Shown piece after piece: positions 49,571-59,300 of a stretch of DNA of 64,000 bases. The DNA is from Massilia sp. erpn (GTDB lineage: Bacteria > Pseudomonadota > Gammaproteobacteria > Burkholderiales > Burkholderiaceae_D). The notes under the pieces were generated by a model that ran no database searches, was not told where the DNA came from, and saw only the letters and a list, made by a program, of their open reading frames with translations. Numbering within the stretch: the stretch's first letter is position 1; every line of letters begins with the position of its first letter. Made by a program: the position numbers and the translations under genes. The DNA is taken from positions 806,001 to 870,000 of the forward strand of contig NZ_CP053748.1 of assembly GCF_024400215.1 (NCBI RefSeq), in the 5' to 3' direction.

Positions 49571-51019
49571 GTGCCCACTTTGTCCCTCCGCGCCATCCTG
49601 GCCGCCCTGGCCGCCCTGGCACTCAGCGCGCCGGCCGCCGTCCTGGCCGCGCCGCCGGCCGCGGCCGGCCACTCCTGCCACCTGCCCGGCGCCGAGGAAG
49701 CGCTGCGCTGCCTGCGCCTCGAGGTGCCGCTCGACCACGCGCAGGCGGCCGGGCCGCGCCTGCGCCTGCACGTGACCATCGCCCCGGCCCTGCGCGAGGC
49801 GGCCCTGCGCGACCCGCTGTTCATCCTGGCCGGCGGTCCCGGCGAAGCGGGCAGCGAAGTCTTGCCGATGCTGGCCAGCACCTTCCGCAAGGTGCGCGCC
49901 ACGCGCGACGTGGTGCTGATCGACCAGCGCGGCACCGGCCTGTCGGGCAAGCTCGAATGCAAGAGCGGCCCCGAGGACGACAACCTCGGCGACGACGCCG
50001 CGCTGGCCAGCGCGCGCGCCTGCCTGCAGCGCCTGGCCGCGCCCTATGCCCGCTACGGCACCGACGCCGCGGCGCAGGACATCGAGGCCGTACGGCGCGC
50101 CCTCGGCTACGCCCAGATCAATCTGTGGGGCGGCTCCTACGGCACGCGCCTGGCCCAGCACTATGCGCGGCGCTATCCGGCCCAGGTGCGCAGCCTGATC
50201 CTCGACGGCGTGGCCGCGCCCGAGCAGATCATCCCGGCCGGCGGGCGCGACGCCCAGGCCGCGCTCGACACCCTGTTCCGCCAGTGCGCGGCCGATGCCG
50301 GCTGCGCCAAGGCTTTCCCCACGCTGGCGAGCCAGTTCGCCAGCCTGCGCGCGCACCTGGCCCAGGCCCCGCTCCAGCTCGAGCTGCCCGACCCACGCAC
50401 GGCCGAGTTGCGCGCGGTCGAGATCAGCAGCAGCCGCTTTCTCAGCACCGTGCACAATATCCTGTATTCGCAGCAGGACAGCCGGCGCCTGCCCTTCCTC
50501 ATCGACAGCGCCGCGCGCGGCCGCTGGCAGCCGTTTCTGGCGCGCAGCAATGTGGCGCGCGACTTCGCCAGCGACGCCGGCCCGGCGCTGGGCCTGCACC
50601 TGGCCGTGGTCTGCGCCGAAGACTATCCGCGCCTGACGCCAGCCGTGCTGGCCGAGGACACGCGCGCCTCCTTCCTCGGCCCGGCCCAGATCGCACGCGC
50701 CGGCCAGCTCTGCCCGCTGCTGCAAGTGCCGGCCGCAGCGCCGGCCGCGCCCACGCCAATCGCCGCGCCCGTGCTCATGCTGTCCGGCGCGCTCGACCCG
50801 GTGACGCCGCCGCGCCGCGCCGAGGCGGCCGGCCGCCACATGCAGCGCGCCCAGCACCTGATCGTGCAGAATGGCGGCCACATCGTGTCGCCCCTGGGCT
50901 GCGTGCCGCGCCTCCTGCGCGAATTCCTCGACCAGCCCGGCCAGCCCCTGCACGCCGCCTGCCTGAGCGAGATCCCGGCCCCGACCTTCCAGCTCAACAG
51001 CGCCGGCCCCCAACCCTGA
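49571..51019 (+). CDS. exported alpha/beta hydrolase (proline/tripeptidyl aminopeptidase-like)
   Basis: 482 residues from GTG at 49571. That start puts a clean signal peptide first (VPTLSLRAILAALAALALSAPAAVLA), and AAAGG lies seven bases upstream. The fold shows LAGGPGEAGS, IDQRGTGLSG, the nucleophile elbow GGSYGTRLAQ, a TAP-like C-terminal region and MLSGALDPVTPPRRAEAA with the catalytic Asp, followed by QNGGH. Family members release N-terminal residues or tripeptides in the periplasm. It precedes a NatAB-type ABC exporter by 12 bases and probably shares its transcript. Confidence 0.87.
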   Translation: MPTLSLRAILAALAALALSAPAAVLAAPPAAAGHSCHLPGAEEALRCLRLEVPLDHAQAAGPRLRLHVTIAPALREAALRDPLFILAGGPGEAGSEVLPMLASTFRKVRATRDVVLIDQRGTGLSGKLECKSGPEDDNLGDDAALASARACLQRLAAPYARYGTDAAAQDIEAVRRALGYAQINLWGGSYGTRLAQHYARRYPAQVRSLILDGVAAPEQIIPAGGRDAQAALDTLFRQCAADAGCAKAFPTLASQFASLRAHLAQAPLQLELPDPRTAELRAVEISSSRFLSTVHNILYSQQDSRRLPFLIDSAARGRWQPFLARSNVARDFASDAGPALGLHLAVVCAEDYPRLTPAVLAEDTRASFLGPAQIARAGQLCPLLQVPAAAPAAPTPIAAPVLMLSGALDPVTPPRRAEAAGRHMQRAQHLIVQNGGHIVSPLGCVPRLLREFLDQPGQPLHAACLSEIPAPTFQLNSAGPQP

Positions 51020-51031
51020 TGCGGAACGCCC

Positions 51032-51766
51032 ATGATTGAAGTCCACGATGTACGCAAGCAGTTCGGCAAGGTGCAGGCCCTGGCCGGCGCCACCTTCAGC
51101 GCCGCCGACGGCCAGATCACGGCCCTGCTGGGGCCGAACGGCGCCGGCAAGACCACCTTGCTGCGCACCCTGGTCGGCCTGCTCAAGCGCGACCACGGCC
51201 GCATCGCCATCGATGGCGTCGACCCGGCCGTCGACCCGATGCGGGTGCGGCGCAATATCGGCGTGCTGACCGACCAGTTCGGCCTGTACGACCGCCTGTC
51301 CACGCGCGAATACCTGACTTACTTCGGCGAACTCAACGGCATGGCGCGCCCGGCCATCGACCAGCGCATCGCCGAAGTGAGCGAGCTGCTCGCGCTCGAC
51401 GATATCCTGGAGCGGCGCGCCAAGGGCTTTTCCCAGGGCCAGCGCATCAAGGTGGCCCTGGCGCGCACCCTCCTGCACCGCCCGCGCCACCTGCTGCTCG
51501 ACGAACCGAGCCGCGGCCTCGACGTGATGAGCACGCGCGCCCTGCGCCGCGCCCTGGCCGCCCTGAAAGCCGATGGCTGCTGCGTGATCATGGCCACCCA
51601 TGTGATGCAGGAAGTGATCCATTCCTGCGACGATGTGATCGTCATTTCCGGCGGCGCCACCGTGGCCCAGGGCACGCCGCAGGCGCTGTGTGCGCGCACC
51701 GGCCTGGACAGCCTGGAAGACGCCTTTGTCAGCCTGGTCGGCACCGAAGAGGGGATTGAATTATGA
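51032..51766 (+). CDS. ABC transporter ATP-binding protein (NatA-like)
   Basis: 244 residues. Walker A GPNGAGKTTL, signature FSQGQRIKVALA (Gln in place of the second Gly of LSGGQ), Walker B LLLDEPSRGLD, H-loop ATH. It belongs to the DrrA/NatA branch that works with ABC-2 permeases. Its stop overlaps the permease ATG by four bases. A Na+ exporter role, as for NatAB, is by family only. Confidence 0.93.
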   Translation: MIEVHDVRKQFGKVQALAGATFSAADGQITALLGPNGAGKTTLLRTLVGLLKRDHGRIAIDGVDPAVDPMRVRRNIGVLTDQFGLYDRLSTREYLTYFGELNGMARPAIDQRIAEVSELLALDDILERRAKGFSQGQRIKVALARTLLHRPRHLLLDEPSRGLDVMSTRALRRALAALKADGCCVIMATHVMQEVIHSCDDVIVISGGATVAQGTPQALCARTGLDSLEDAFVSLVGTEEGIEL

Positions 51767-52947
51767 AACCGGCCTGGCTCATCGTCCTGCTCAAGGAACT
51801 CAAGGAAACCCTGCGCGACCGCCGCGCGCTGGCGCTGCTGGCCGTCTTCATGCTGATGTACCCGCTGATGGTGGGTGCCATCCTCAACCGCGAGATCGGC
51901 CGCGCCACGCGGCCCGAGCGCGAAGGCATCGACCTGGTCGTGCTGGGCGCGGCCCAGGCGCCCACGCTCATGGCCCAGCTCGGCCAACGCAATATCAATG
52001 TGCAACGGCGCGACGCCATGAATGAAGACGCCATCGTCGCCCTCTTGCGCGAGCAAAAGGTGACGGCCGTGCTGCGCCTGCACGAGCACTATGCCGAGGA
52101 TTACCAGGCCATGCGCCCGGCGCGCGCCGAGCTGTGGTACGACTCGGCCTCGGAAAGCTCGCGCAAGCATGAGGAGGTCGAGGCCGTGCTGCGCGACTAC
52201 AGCCGCACCATCGCCGGCGCCCGCCTGCTGGCCCACGGCGTCTCGCCGGCCAACCTGAATCCGGTGCTGGTGCAAAAGTACGATACCGGCACCAGCGCCT
52301 CGCGCTCGGCCAGCACCATCGGCACCATGCTCGGCATCTTCTTTGTGCCGGCCTTTATGTTTTGCATGAGTACGGCCGTCGACAGCACGGCGGGCGAACG
52401 CGAACGGCGCTCGCTCGAAGTGCTGCTGGCCCAGCCGGCGCGGCCGGGCGACCTCATCGTCGGCAAATGGCTGGCGGCGGCCCTGCTGTCGATTGTCGGC
52501 ATCACGCTCGAGCTGGCCATCGCGCACGGCATCCTGAAATGGTTGCCGCTGGAGGAGATCGGCATGTCCTGGCGCCTCTCGGCCCTCGACCTGGCCGCCG
52601 TCTGCCTCGCTTCGGCCACGCTGTCGATGTTTGCCGCCGCCATCGAAATCGCGCTCTCGATCAATGCCAAGTCCTTCAAGGAGGCGCAGTCCCTGGTCAG
52701 CATCGCCATGCTGGTGCCCATCGTGCCCGTCATCGTGGTGCCGATGATGAATCTGAGCACCACCCACTGGATGTACCTGGTACCGGTGCTGTCCAACCAG
52801 ACCCTGCTGCGCGAGCTGGCCAAGGGGCAGAGCATCGGCCTGCTGCCCTTCCTCCTGACCTTCTTCAGCAGCCTGGTGCTGGCCCTGCTGTGCCTGGTCT
52901 TCACCGAACGCCGCATGCGCAGCGAGCGCTATCTGATGACGGTCTAA
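51763..52947 (+). CDS. ABC-2 type permease (NatB-like)
   Basis: 394 residues. One N-terminal helix (LALLAVFMLMYPLMVGAIL), a long extracytoplasmic domain (about 45-185), then five or six helices (MLGIFFVPAFMFCMST, AALLSIVGITLELAIAH, AAVCLASATLSMFAAA, MLVPIVPVIVVPMM, LLPFLLTFFSSLVLALLCLVF). This is the NatB/YhgE-like layout. It is the last gene of the hydrolase-natA-natB group. The decamer repeat array begins 54 bases after its stop. Confidence 0.92.
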   Translation: MKPAWLIVLLKELKETLRDRRALALLAVFMLMYPLMVGAILNREIGRATRPEREGIDLVVLGAAQAPTLMAQLGQRNINVQRRDAMNEDAIVALLREQKVTAVLRLHEHYAEDYQAMRPARAELWYDSASESSRKHEEVEAVLRDYSRTIAGARLLAHGVSPANLNPVLVQKYDTGTSASRSASTIGTMLGIFFVPAFMFCMSTAVDSTAGERERRSLEVLLAQPARPGDLIVGKWLAAALLSIVGITLELAIAHGILKWLPLEEIGMSWRLSALDLAAVCLASATLSMFAAAIEIALSINAKSFKEAQSLVSIAMLVPIVPVIVVPMMNLSTTHWMYLVPVLSNQTLLRELAKGQSIGLLPFLLTFFSSLVLALLCLVFTERRMRSERYLMTV

Positions 52948-53001
52948 ACGGCTCAGCCCGGTGGCGGTATCGGGTGTGGGTTCTTCATTTTTTGGCGGCG
53001 T

Positions 53002-53217
53002 TCTAGATTGCTCTAGAACGCTCTAGAACACTCTAGAACACTCTAGATTGAACTATTCCGTTCTAGAACACTCTAATTTTTCGGGCCAGCAAAGAAATCT
53101 AGAGTGTTTTAGAACGTTTTAGAAAATTTTCTCGCCCCATTCCCTCCCAAATTAGAGCGTTCTAGAAGATTCCAGAACGTTCCAGAGTGTTCTAGAGCGT
53201 TTTAGAACAAAATAGAA
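53002..53217 (+). repeat. array of about 17 decamers near TCTAGAACRY in three blocks
   Basis: Steps of exactly 10 bp in each block. Block A starts at 53002 (TCTAGATTGC, TCTAGAACGC, TCTAGAACAC twice, TCTAGATTGA, a degenerate unit, TCTAGAACAC, TCTAATTTTT). Block B starts at 53098 (TCTAGAGTGT, TTTAGAACGT, TTTAGAAAAT). Block C starts at 53151 (seven units, including TCTAGAAGAT, TCCAGAACGT, TCCAGAGTGT, TCTAGAGCGT). CTAG, rare in such DNA, occurs nine times. The last unit abuts the ribosome site of the next gene. Spacing of one helical turn suggests side-by-side binding of a protein on one face. Confidence 0.9.
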
Positions 53218-53228
53218 GAGGCAAAAAA

Positions 53229-53636
53229 ATGAGCTACCCCATCCCCGTATCCCTTCGAGACGACCTCTTCCACGCCATCTGCGAACACGCCGGCGAAGGC
53301 TATTTCGGCGATAAGGCCCAAGCGGCAGTCGATGAGGCCGTGAGCGCCTGGCTGGCCGCCCTCTCCGCCCCGGACGCCGCCGTCCATCTTGGCTACCAAT
53401 GGAAACGGCTGTTCCTGCCCGACGGCACCCTGCTGCGCGCCGCCTTTCGCGGCCACACCCGCTACGCCGTAGTGGAAGGCGAGCACATCGTCTGCGAAAG
53501 CCGGTCGCTCACGCCGTCCGCCTTCGCCAACCTGCACGGCTGCGGCCAGCGCAATGCCTGGCGCGCCATCTGGCTGCGCCGTCCCGGCGAAGCGGATTGG
53601 TTCCTGGCCCGAGACTGCCGACCGGGCCGCGCCTAA
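53229..53636 (+). CDS. small DNA-binding protein candidate: RHH-like N-terminus plus RAMA-like C-terminus
   Basis: 135 residues, not recognised as a named family. Residues 3-9 (YPIPVSL) could form the beta strand and 10-23 and 29-45 the two helices of a ribbon-helix-helix domain. Residues about 57-128 resemble the RAMA/DUF4357 class of small domains found in restriction and DNA-binding proteins. That rests on LPDGTLLRAAFRG, a strand pair YAVVEGEHIV, then LTPSAFANL and GQRNAWRAIWL, recalling SPSAAA...GxxxNGWxFW. GAGG lies eight bases before the ATG. Its whole upstream region is the decamer array, so self-regulation is likely. It reads toward osmC, 74 bases on. Both domain assignments are by eye. 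Confidence 0.6.
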   Translation: MSYPIPVSLRDDLFHAICEHAGEGYFGDKAQAAVDEAVSAWLAALSAPDAAVHLGYQWKRLFLPDGTLLRAAFRGHTRYAVVEGEHIVCESRSLTPSAFANLHGCGQRNAWRAIWLRRPGEADWFLARDCRPGRA

Positions 53637-53710
53637 GAAAACCCGGCACAAGCCAGCACAGGCCGCGCCCCTCCTTTACAATGCAGGCACGATCTTTTCT
53701 GGAGAATGCA

Positions 53711-54133
53711 ATGGAAGTGAAAGTCAGCTGGAATGGCCCGTCGGGCATGAGTTTCCGCGCCGAGACCGGCTCCGGCCATTTGGTGACGATGGATGGCGCG
53801 CCCGAGGGCGGCGGCCACAATCTGGCGCCGCGCCCGATGGAGATGGTCCTGCTCGGCACCGGCGGCTGCACCGCCTACGATGTGGTGCTCATCCTCAAGC
53901 GCGGCCGTGAAGATGTGCGCGGCTGCGAGGCGACCCTGAAGGCCGAACGCGCCGACAGCGACCCGAAAGTGTTCACCAAGATCCACTTCCACTTCATCGT
54001 CAGCGGCAAGAACCTGAAACCGGCTGCGGTCGAACGCGCCGTCAGCCTGTCGCACGAGAAATACTGCTCGGCCTCCATCATGCTGGCCAAGACCGCCGAG
54101 ATCACCCACTCCTTCGAGATCGTCGAAGCGTAA
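53711..54133 (+). CDS. OsmC family peroxiredoxin-like protein
   Basis: 140 residues starting MEVKVSWNGPSGMSF. The two redox cysteines of the OsmC/Ohr fold are in GTGGCTAYDVVLIL and HEKYCSASIML. It is closest in layout to the YhfA/OsmC-like branch, probably reducing organic or sulfur peroxides. TACAAT at 53677-53682 is a plausible -10 element, and GGAGA lies upstream of the ATG at 53711. A longer reading frame to 53399 is rejected because it runs through the previous gene. Confidence 0.9.
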   Translation: MEVKVSWNGPSGMSFRAETGSGHLVTMDGAPEGGGHNLAPRPMEMVLLGTGGCTAYDVVLILKRGREDVRGCEATLKAERADSDPKVFTKIHFHFIVSGKNLKPAAVERAVSLSHEKYCSASIMLAKTAEITHSFEIVEA

Positions 54134-54152
54134 GCCATTCCGGCGCCGCCGC

Positions 54153-54797
54153 TTAAATGTAGTAGGTGCTGCCGGTCATCAGCTTGGACATGGCCTTCAT
54201 GACCAGCTGCACCGGCGCCGGCGTCTGCGCCGCGCCCATGGCCTGGGCAGCGGCGCCGTGCTCGATTTCATCGAGGCGCATCTGCTCGACGATGGCGCGC
54301 GACTTGGCGTCCTGCGGCGGCAATTTGTCCAGATGGCTGGCCAGGTGCGCTTCCACCTGGCGCTCGGTTTCCACCACAAAACCCAGGCTGTGCTTGTCGC
54401 CCATATACGCCGCCGCCGTGCCCAGCGCATACGCGCCCGCATAGAACAGGGGATTGAGCAGGCTGGTGCGCGAACCGAGTTCACCCAGGCGCTGCGCGGT
54501 CCAGGCCAGGTGGTCTTCCTCCTCGCGGCTGGCGTGCTCGAACTGGACGCGCATGGCCTCGCTCTTGGCAAAGCGCGCCTGCGAATTGTAGAGCGCCTGG
54601 GCCATCACCTCGCCCACATGGTTCACGCGCATCAGGCCGGCGCTATGGCGCTGTTCGGCTTCGCTCAGGTCGGCATCGGCCGCATGCGCCGCCGGGTTCG
54701 GGCGCGAGGCCGCCGCGACGCCGGCAATGACGCGCAAGGCCTTGTCGGCGCTGCTGATGAAACGGTCGAGGGGGGTGTGATAATGCTTGGCGGCCAT
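54153..54797 (-). CDS. coq7: 3-demethoxyubiquinol 3-hydroxylase (Coq7 type)
   Basis: Di-iron monooxygenase of ubiquinone synthesis, 214 residues. Metal ligands fit the Coq7 pattern: Glu in [11 protein letters not shown], EExxH in REEEDHLAW, Glu in [10 protein letters not shown], and ExxxH-type RLDEIEHG. Betaproteobacteria use Coq7 in place of UbiF. Convergent with osmC. Confidence 0.95.
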   Translation of the reverse strand: MAAKHYHTPLDRFISSADKALRVIAGVAAASRPNPAAHAADADLSEAEQRHSAGLMRVNHVGEVMAQALYNSQARFAKSEAMRVQFEHASREEEDHLAWTAQRLGELGSRTSLLNPLFYAGAYALGTAAAYMGDKHSLGFVVETERQVEAHLASHLDKLPPQDAKSRAIVEQMRLDEIEHGAAAQAMGAAQTPAPVQLVMKAMSKLMTGSTYYI

Positions 54798-54830
54798 GGT
54801 GATCTTGTCCAGCTTGGTCAGAAAACACCA

Positions 54831-55328
54831 TTATAGCCCCGGCGCCGCGCCGTCCTCGCCGGCCGCGCGCGCCGCCGCTTCCTCGCGCGCTTCGCGCAAG
54901 AGGCGCTGGCGCTCGATCCAGTCGGCCACCGGCCCGCGCACATCGATGCCCGACAAATCCTTGGCCACGCCCAGGTTCAGCCCCAGCAGGAAGGGAATCG
55001 AATCGACCGGCACGGCCGGGCAGTGCTCGGCAAAGGCGCGCAGGAAGCGCGGCGAATCGACCACGCGGATGACTTTTTCCCCGCTCATGTATTGCAGGAT
55101 GCTGGTGATGCTGTGACCCGGCCCGATCGCCTGGTAGATGAAGCGGTTGACGTCCTTGTCGAGCGCCTTGAAATCGATGGCTTCCTGCGTCATCAGGCTG
55201 GCCAGGTAGCACAGGCCGAGCGCGACGCGGAAAAAGCCGGTGGCCTCGGCCCGCGTCACGCCGGCGCGCGTGATGGCCAGGATGTGCTCGCGCGTGGCCG
55301 GCCCCAATTGGTCTGCGTGTTTATTCAT
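54831..55328 (-). CDS. protein of unknown function upstream of coq7
   Basis: 165 residues from ATG at 55328 (MNKHADQLGPATREHIL). No signal peptide or clear membrane helix, though GFFRVALGLCYLASLM is moderately hydrophobic. Helix-rich with a Glu/Arg/Ala-rich C-terminus. It starts in a 165-base gap before a divergent ABC ATPase and ends 33 bases before coq7 on the same strand, so co-transcription is possible. I do not recognise the family. Confidence 0.7.
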   Translation of the reverse strand: MNKHADQLGPATREHILAITRAGVTRAEATGFFRVALGLCYLASLMTQEAIDFKALDKDVNRFIYQAIGPGHSITSILQYMSGEKVIRVVDSPRFLRAFAEHCPAVPVDSIPFLLGLNLGVAKDLSGIDVRGPVADWIERQRLLREAREEAAARAAGEDGAAPGL

Positions 55329-55493
55329 GGCTGGACTATAACGGCTGACTCCCCCGTTTCCGCACTCTGGCGCGCCCAAAATGCGGCCCATCGCAGGAAA
55401 GCCCCCCGGCTGTCGCGTTTTCAATACAATGCGAGCATGGAAAAGGCCATTGTATACGAGAACCGTGTTGCACCACGGAAATGAAAGGCAGGC

Positions 55494-56387
55494 ATGGAAT
55501 TACGTATCAGCAACTTGTCCAAGACCTATGCGAACGGCGTGGTCGCCCTGGACAATCTCTCGCTCACGATCCCGGTCGGCATGTTCGGCCTGCTCGGCCC
55601 GAACGGCGCCGGCAAATCGACGCTGATGCGCACCCTGGCCACCTTGCAGGAAGCCGACGCCGGCTCGGTCTTTTTCGGCGACTACGATGTGCTGGACGAA
55701 AAAGATGCGATCCGCCGCCTGCTCGGCTACCTGCCCCAGGATTTCGGCCTCTACCCCAAAGTCACGGCCTATGAGCTGCTCGACCATTTTGCCGTGCTCA
55801 AGGGCCTGGGCCAGCGCGCCCAGCGGCGCGAAGTGGTCGATGCGCTCTTGCAGCAGACCAATCTGTTCGAGCTGCGCCACCGCCGCCTTGGCACCTTCTC
55901 GGGCGGCATGCGCCAGCGCTTCGGCATCGCCCAAGCCCTGCTGGGCGACCCGAAACTGATCATCGTCGACGAGCCGACCGCCGGCCTCGACCCGCAGGAG
56001 CGGGTGCGCTTCCACAACCTGCTGTCCGACATCGGCGCCGAGCGCACCGTGATCCTGTCCACCCACATCGTCAGCGACGTGGCCGACCTGTGCTCGACCA
56101 TGGCCATCATCAACCAGGGCCACCTGCTCTTGGCCGGCCCTACCCAGCAGCTGATCGACGATATCAGCTGCAAGATCTGGGCCCGCTTTGTCGAGAAAAA
56201 GGATTTGCTCTACTTCCAGCAGCGCCACGCCGTGATCTCGACGCGCCTGCTGTCGGGCCGCACCCTGGTCCATGTCTACAGCGAGGACGACCCCGGCGAC
56301 GGCTTCGAGGAAGCCATCGGCGACCTGGAGGACGTGTATTTCGCCACCATCGCCGGCCGCCACGGCGCCGCCGACCGCTGCGACTGA
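55494..56387 (+). CDS. ABC transporter ATP-binding protein
   Basis: 297 residues. Walker [12 protein letters not shown]-loop LPQDFGLYP, signature [14 protein letters not shown], Walker [15 protein letters not shown] and H-loop STHI. The C-terminal 80 residues form the accessory domain usual in DrrA/NatA-type ATPases. It pairs with the permease-peptidase fusion seven bases downstream. A 15-codon ORF starting at 55437 ends nine bases before this ATG in the same frame. Confidence 0.93.
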   Translation: MELRISNLSKTYANGVVALDNLSLTIPVGMFGLLGPNGAGKSTLMRTLATLQEADAGSVFFGDYDVLDEKDAIRRLLGYLPQDFGLYPKVTAYELLDHFAVLKGLGQRAQRREVVDALLQQTNLFELRHRRLGTFSGGMRQRFGIAQALLGDPKLIIVDEPTAGLDPQERVRFHNLLSDIGAERTVILSTHIVSDVADLCSTMAIINQGHLLLAGPTQQLIDDISCKIWARFVEKKDLLYFQQRHAVISTRLLSGRTLVHVYSEDDPGDGFEEAIGDLEDVYFATIAGRHGAADRCD

Positions 56388-56394
56388 GCCGTCC

Positions 56395-59300
56395 ATGTTC
56401 GCCATCGCCGTTTTCGAAGCCCGCCAGCGCCTCAAGCTGCTCTCGACCTGGGTCTATTTTGCCCTGTTCCTGGCCCTGTCCATGCTGTGGATGGCCGCCG
56501 CCGGCGGCGTCTTCAAGGAAGCCCATGTGAGCTTCGGCGGGCGCGCCCTGATCGACGCCCCGCGCTCCATCCTGCTCACCGCCAGCTTCCTCGGCTGCTT
56601 CGGCGTGATCGTCATCGCTGCCATGATGGGACGGGCGCTGCAGCAGGACTTCGAATACGAGATGCAGCACTTCTTCTTCAGCGCGCCGATCCGCAAGCAC
56701 CAGTATATGTTCGGCCGCTTCTTCGGCGCCTGCGCCGTGCTGGCCGTGGTCTTCGCCAGCATCCTGCTCGGCACCTGGCTCGGCACCTTCCTGCCCGGCG
56801 TCGAGCCGGAGCGCCTGGCCGGCGCCGGCGCGCTGGCCTATCTGCGCCCCTACGCCCTGACCCTGCTGCCCAATATCTTCATCTTCGGCAGCCTGTTCTT
56901 CGTGCTGGCCGCGCTGACGCGGCGCATGCTGCCGGTGTATATCAGCAGCGTGGTGATGCTGGTGGGCTACCTGGTGGCGCCCGGCCTGGCGCGCGACCTC
57001 GACTACAAGACCCTGGCCGCGCTGATCGATCCCTTCGGCACCACGGCCGTGATCCACCTGACCGAATACTGGCCGGCGGCCGAGCAGAATAGCCGCCTGG
57101 TGCCGCTGGAAGGGGTCTACCTGCTGAACCGCCTGCTGTGGTCCTCCTTCGCCCTGGTGGTGCTGCTGCTGGGCTACTGGCGCTTCCATTTCGTCAGCCA
57201 GCTCGAGCAGGGCGGCGCGCGCAGCGCCGCCGCCGAGCGCGACGCCGACAGCGCCGGCGGCGGCAGCGCGCTGGCCGGGGCCGCCGCCCTGGCCGCGGCC
57301 GGCATGGCGGCGCATGGCGCGCTGGCGCGCGGCGCCGCGTTGCAGCCGCCGCGCGCCGAAGCCGACTATGCGCCGGGCCGCCTGCCCGGCCTGCTGCTGC
57401 GCATGACGTGGCTGAACCTGCGCGAAACGGTGAAGAATGTGTATTTCGCCGTCATCGTACTGGCCGGCCTGCTGACCGTGATCGCCGGCGCGCTCGACCT
57501 GGGCGCCATCTATGGCACCAGCACCTATCCCGTCACCTACAAGGTGCTGGAGCTGGTGACGGGCGGCTTCGCCCTGTTCATGCTGGTCTTGACCACCTTC
57601 TACGCGGGGGAGCTGGTGTGGCGCGAGCGCGACCAGCGCGTGGCCCAGATGCTCGACGCGCTGCCGGTGCCGAGCTGGCTGCCGCTGCTGGCCAAGCTGT
57701 TCGCGCTGTACGGCGTGCAAATCCTGGTGCTGGCCGCCACCATGGTCTGCGGCATCGCCATCCAGCTGGCCAAGGGTTATTTCCATCTGCAGCTGGGCCT
57801 GTATTGCCAATACCTGTTCCTGATCGAGCTGCCCACGTATATGCTGCTGGCCACGCTGGCCTTCGCCGTGCAGGTGCTGCTCAACCACAAATACGCGGCC
57901 CACCTCGTGATGATCCTGTACTACGCGGCCAGCCTGAGCTTGGGCGGCCTCGGCCTGGAACACCCGATGCTGCTGTACGCCAGCGCGCCCGAACTGCTGT
58001 ATTCGGACATGAATGGCTTTGGCCACTTCCTGGCGCGCCAGCGCTGGTATCAGTTGTACTGGTCGGGCGCGGCCCTGATGCTGCTGGTGCTGGCGCGCAT
58101 CTTCTGGCCGCGCGGCGCCAACGACGAGCGCAAGATGCGCCTGCAACTGGCGCGCCGCGCCCTGAGCGGGCCGGTGCTGGCCGGCTTCAGCGTGGGCCTG
58201 ACCCTCTTCCTTTGCGCCGGCGCCGTGCTCTACTACAACCTGCACATCCTCAACGATTACAAATCCACCTACCGGCGCGACGCCGAACGCGCCGACTACG
58301 AACGCCAGTACCGCGCGCTGGCCGGCGTGCCGCAGCCGCGCATCACCGACGTCAAGCTCGACATCGACATCGAACCGGAGCGCCGCCGCCTGCTGGCCAA
58401 GGGCCGCTACGTGCTGGAAAACAAGAGCGGCGTGCCGATCAGTCTGCTCTATCTGCAGCAAGACCCGCAGGGCAAGCTGCGCGCCCTGCGCCTGCCCCAG
58501 CCCAGCCACCAGACCTTGAAAGACGAGCGCCTCGGCTTCCACGCTTACCGCCTGTCGACGCCGCTGGCGCCGGGCGCCAGCCTGGCGCTCGAATTCGAAG
58601 TCGAATACGCGCCGCGCGGCATCCTCGGCCTGGGCCAGGACACGCCCGTGCTGGGCAACGGCACCTTCTTCGACAACCGCTATCTGCCACATATCGGCTA
58701 CCAGCGCCACGCCGAGCTGCGCGACCCGCGCGACCGCAAGCAGCATGGCTTGCCCGTGCGCGCACGCGCCCTGCCGCGCGACGATCCCAAGGGCCTGGCC
58801 GACAACTACCTGGGCAGCGACGCCGACTGGGTCGGCTTCGAAGCGACCCTGAGCACCAGCCCCGACCAGATCGCCATCGCGCCCGGCCAGCTGCTGCAGG
58901 AGTGGAGCAAGGGCGGACGGCGCTACTTCCACTACCGCATGGACCAGCCCATCCTCAACTTCTATTCCTTCCAGTCGGCGCGCTACGCCGTGCGCCATGA
59001 CTGGTGGCAGGACGTGGGCATCGAAATCTATTACCAGCCCGGCCACGAATTCAACCTCGACCGCATGAGCAAGGGCATCAAGGACGCGCTCGAGTATTAC
59101 AGCAAGCACTTCAGCCCCTACCAGCACAAGGTGCTGCGCATCGTCGAATTCCCGCGCTACCAGGACTTCGCGCAATCCTTCCCCAACACCATCCCGTACT
59201 CGGAAGGCATCGGCTTCCTGGCGCGCGTCGACGACAAGAATCCCAAGGACATCGACTACCCGACCTATATCACGGCGCACGAAGTGGCGCATCAGTGGTG

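Noticed and set aside
53002..53217. Decamer array as a CRISPR array
   Set aside because: Units are 10 bp, contiguous and without unique spacers; no cas genes are present.
53002..53217. Decamer array as heat-shock elements (TTCnnGAA pattern)
   Set aside because: The resemblance to eukaryotic HSF sites is superficial; bacteria lack HSF, and the array is tied to an adjacent small gene.
53002..53217. Decamer array as a replication origin with iterons
   Set aside because: No replication initiator gene, DnaA boxes or partition genes lie nearby; the 135-residue protein is too small and unlike Rep proteins.
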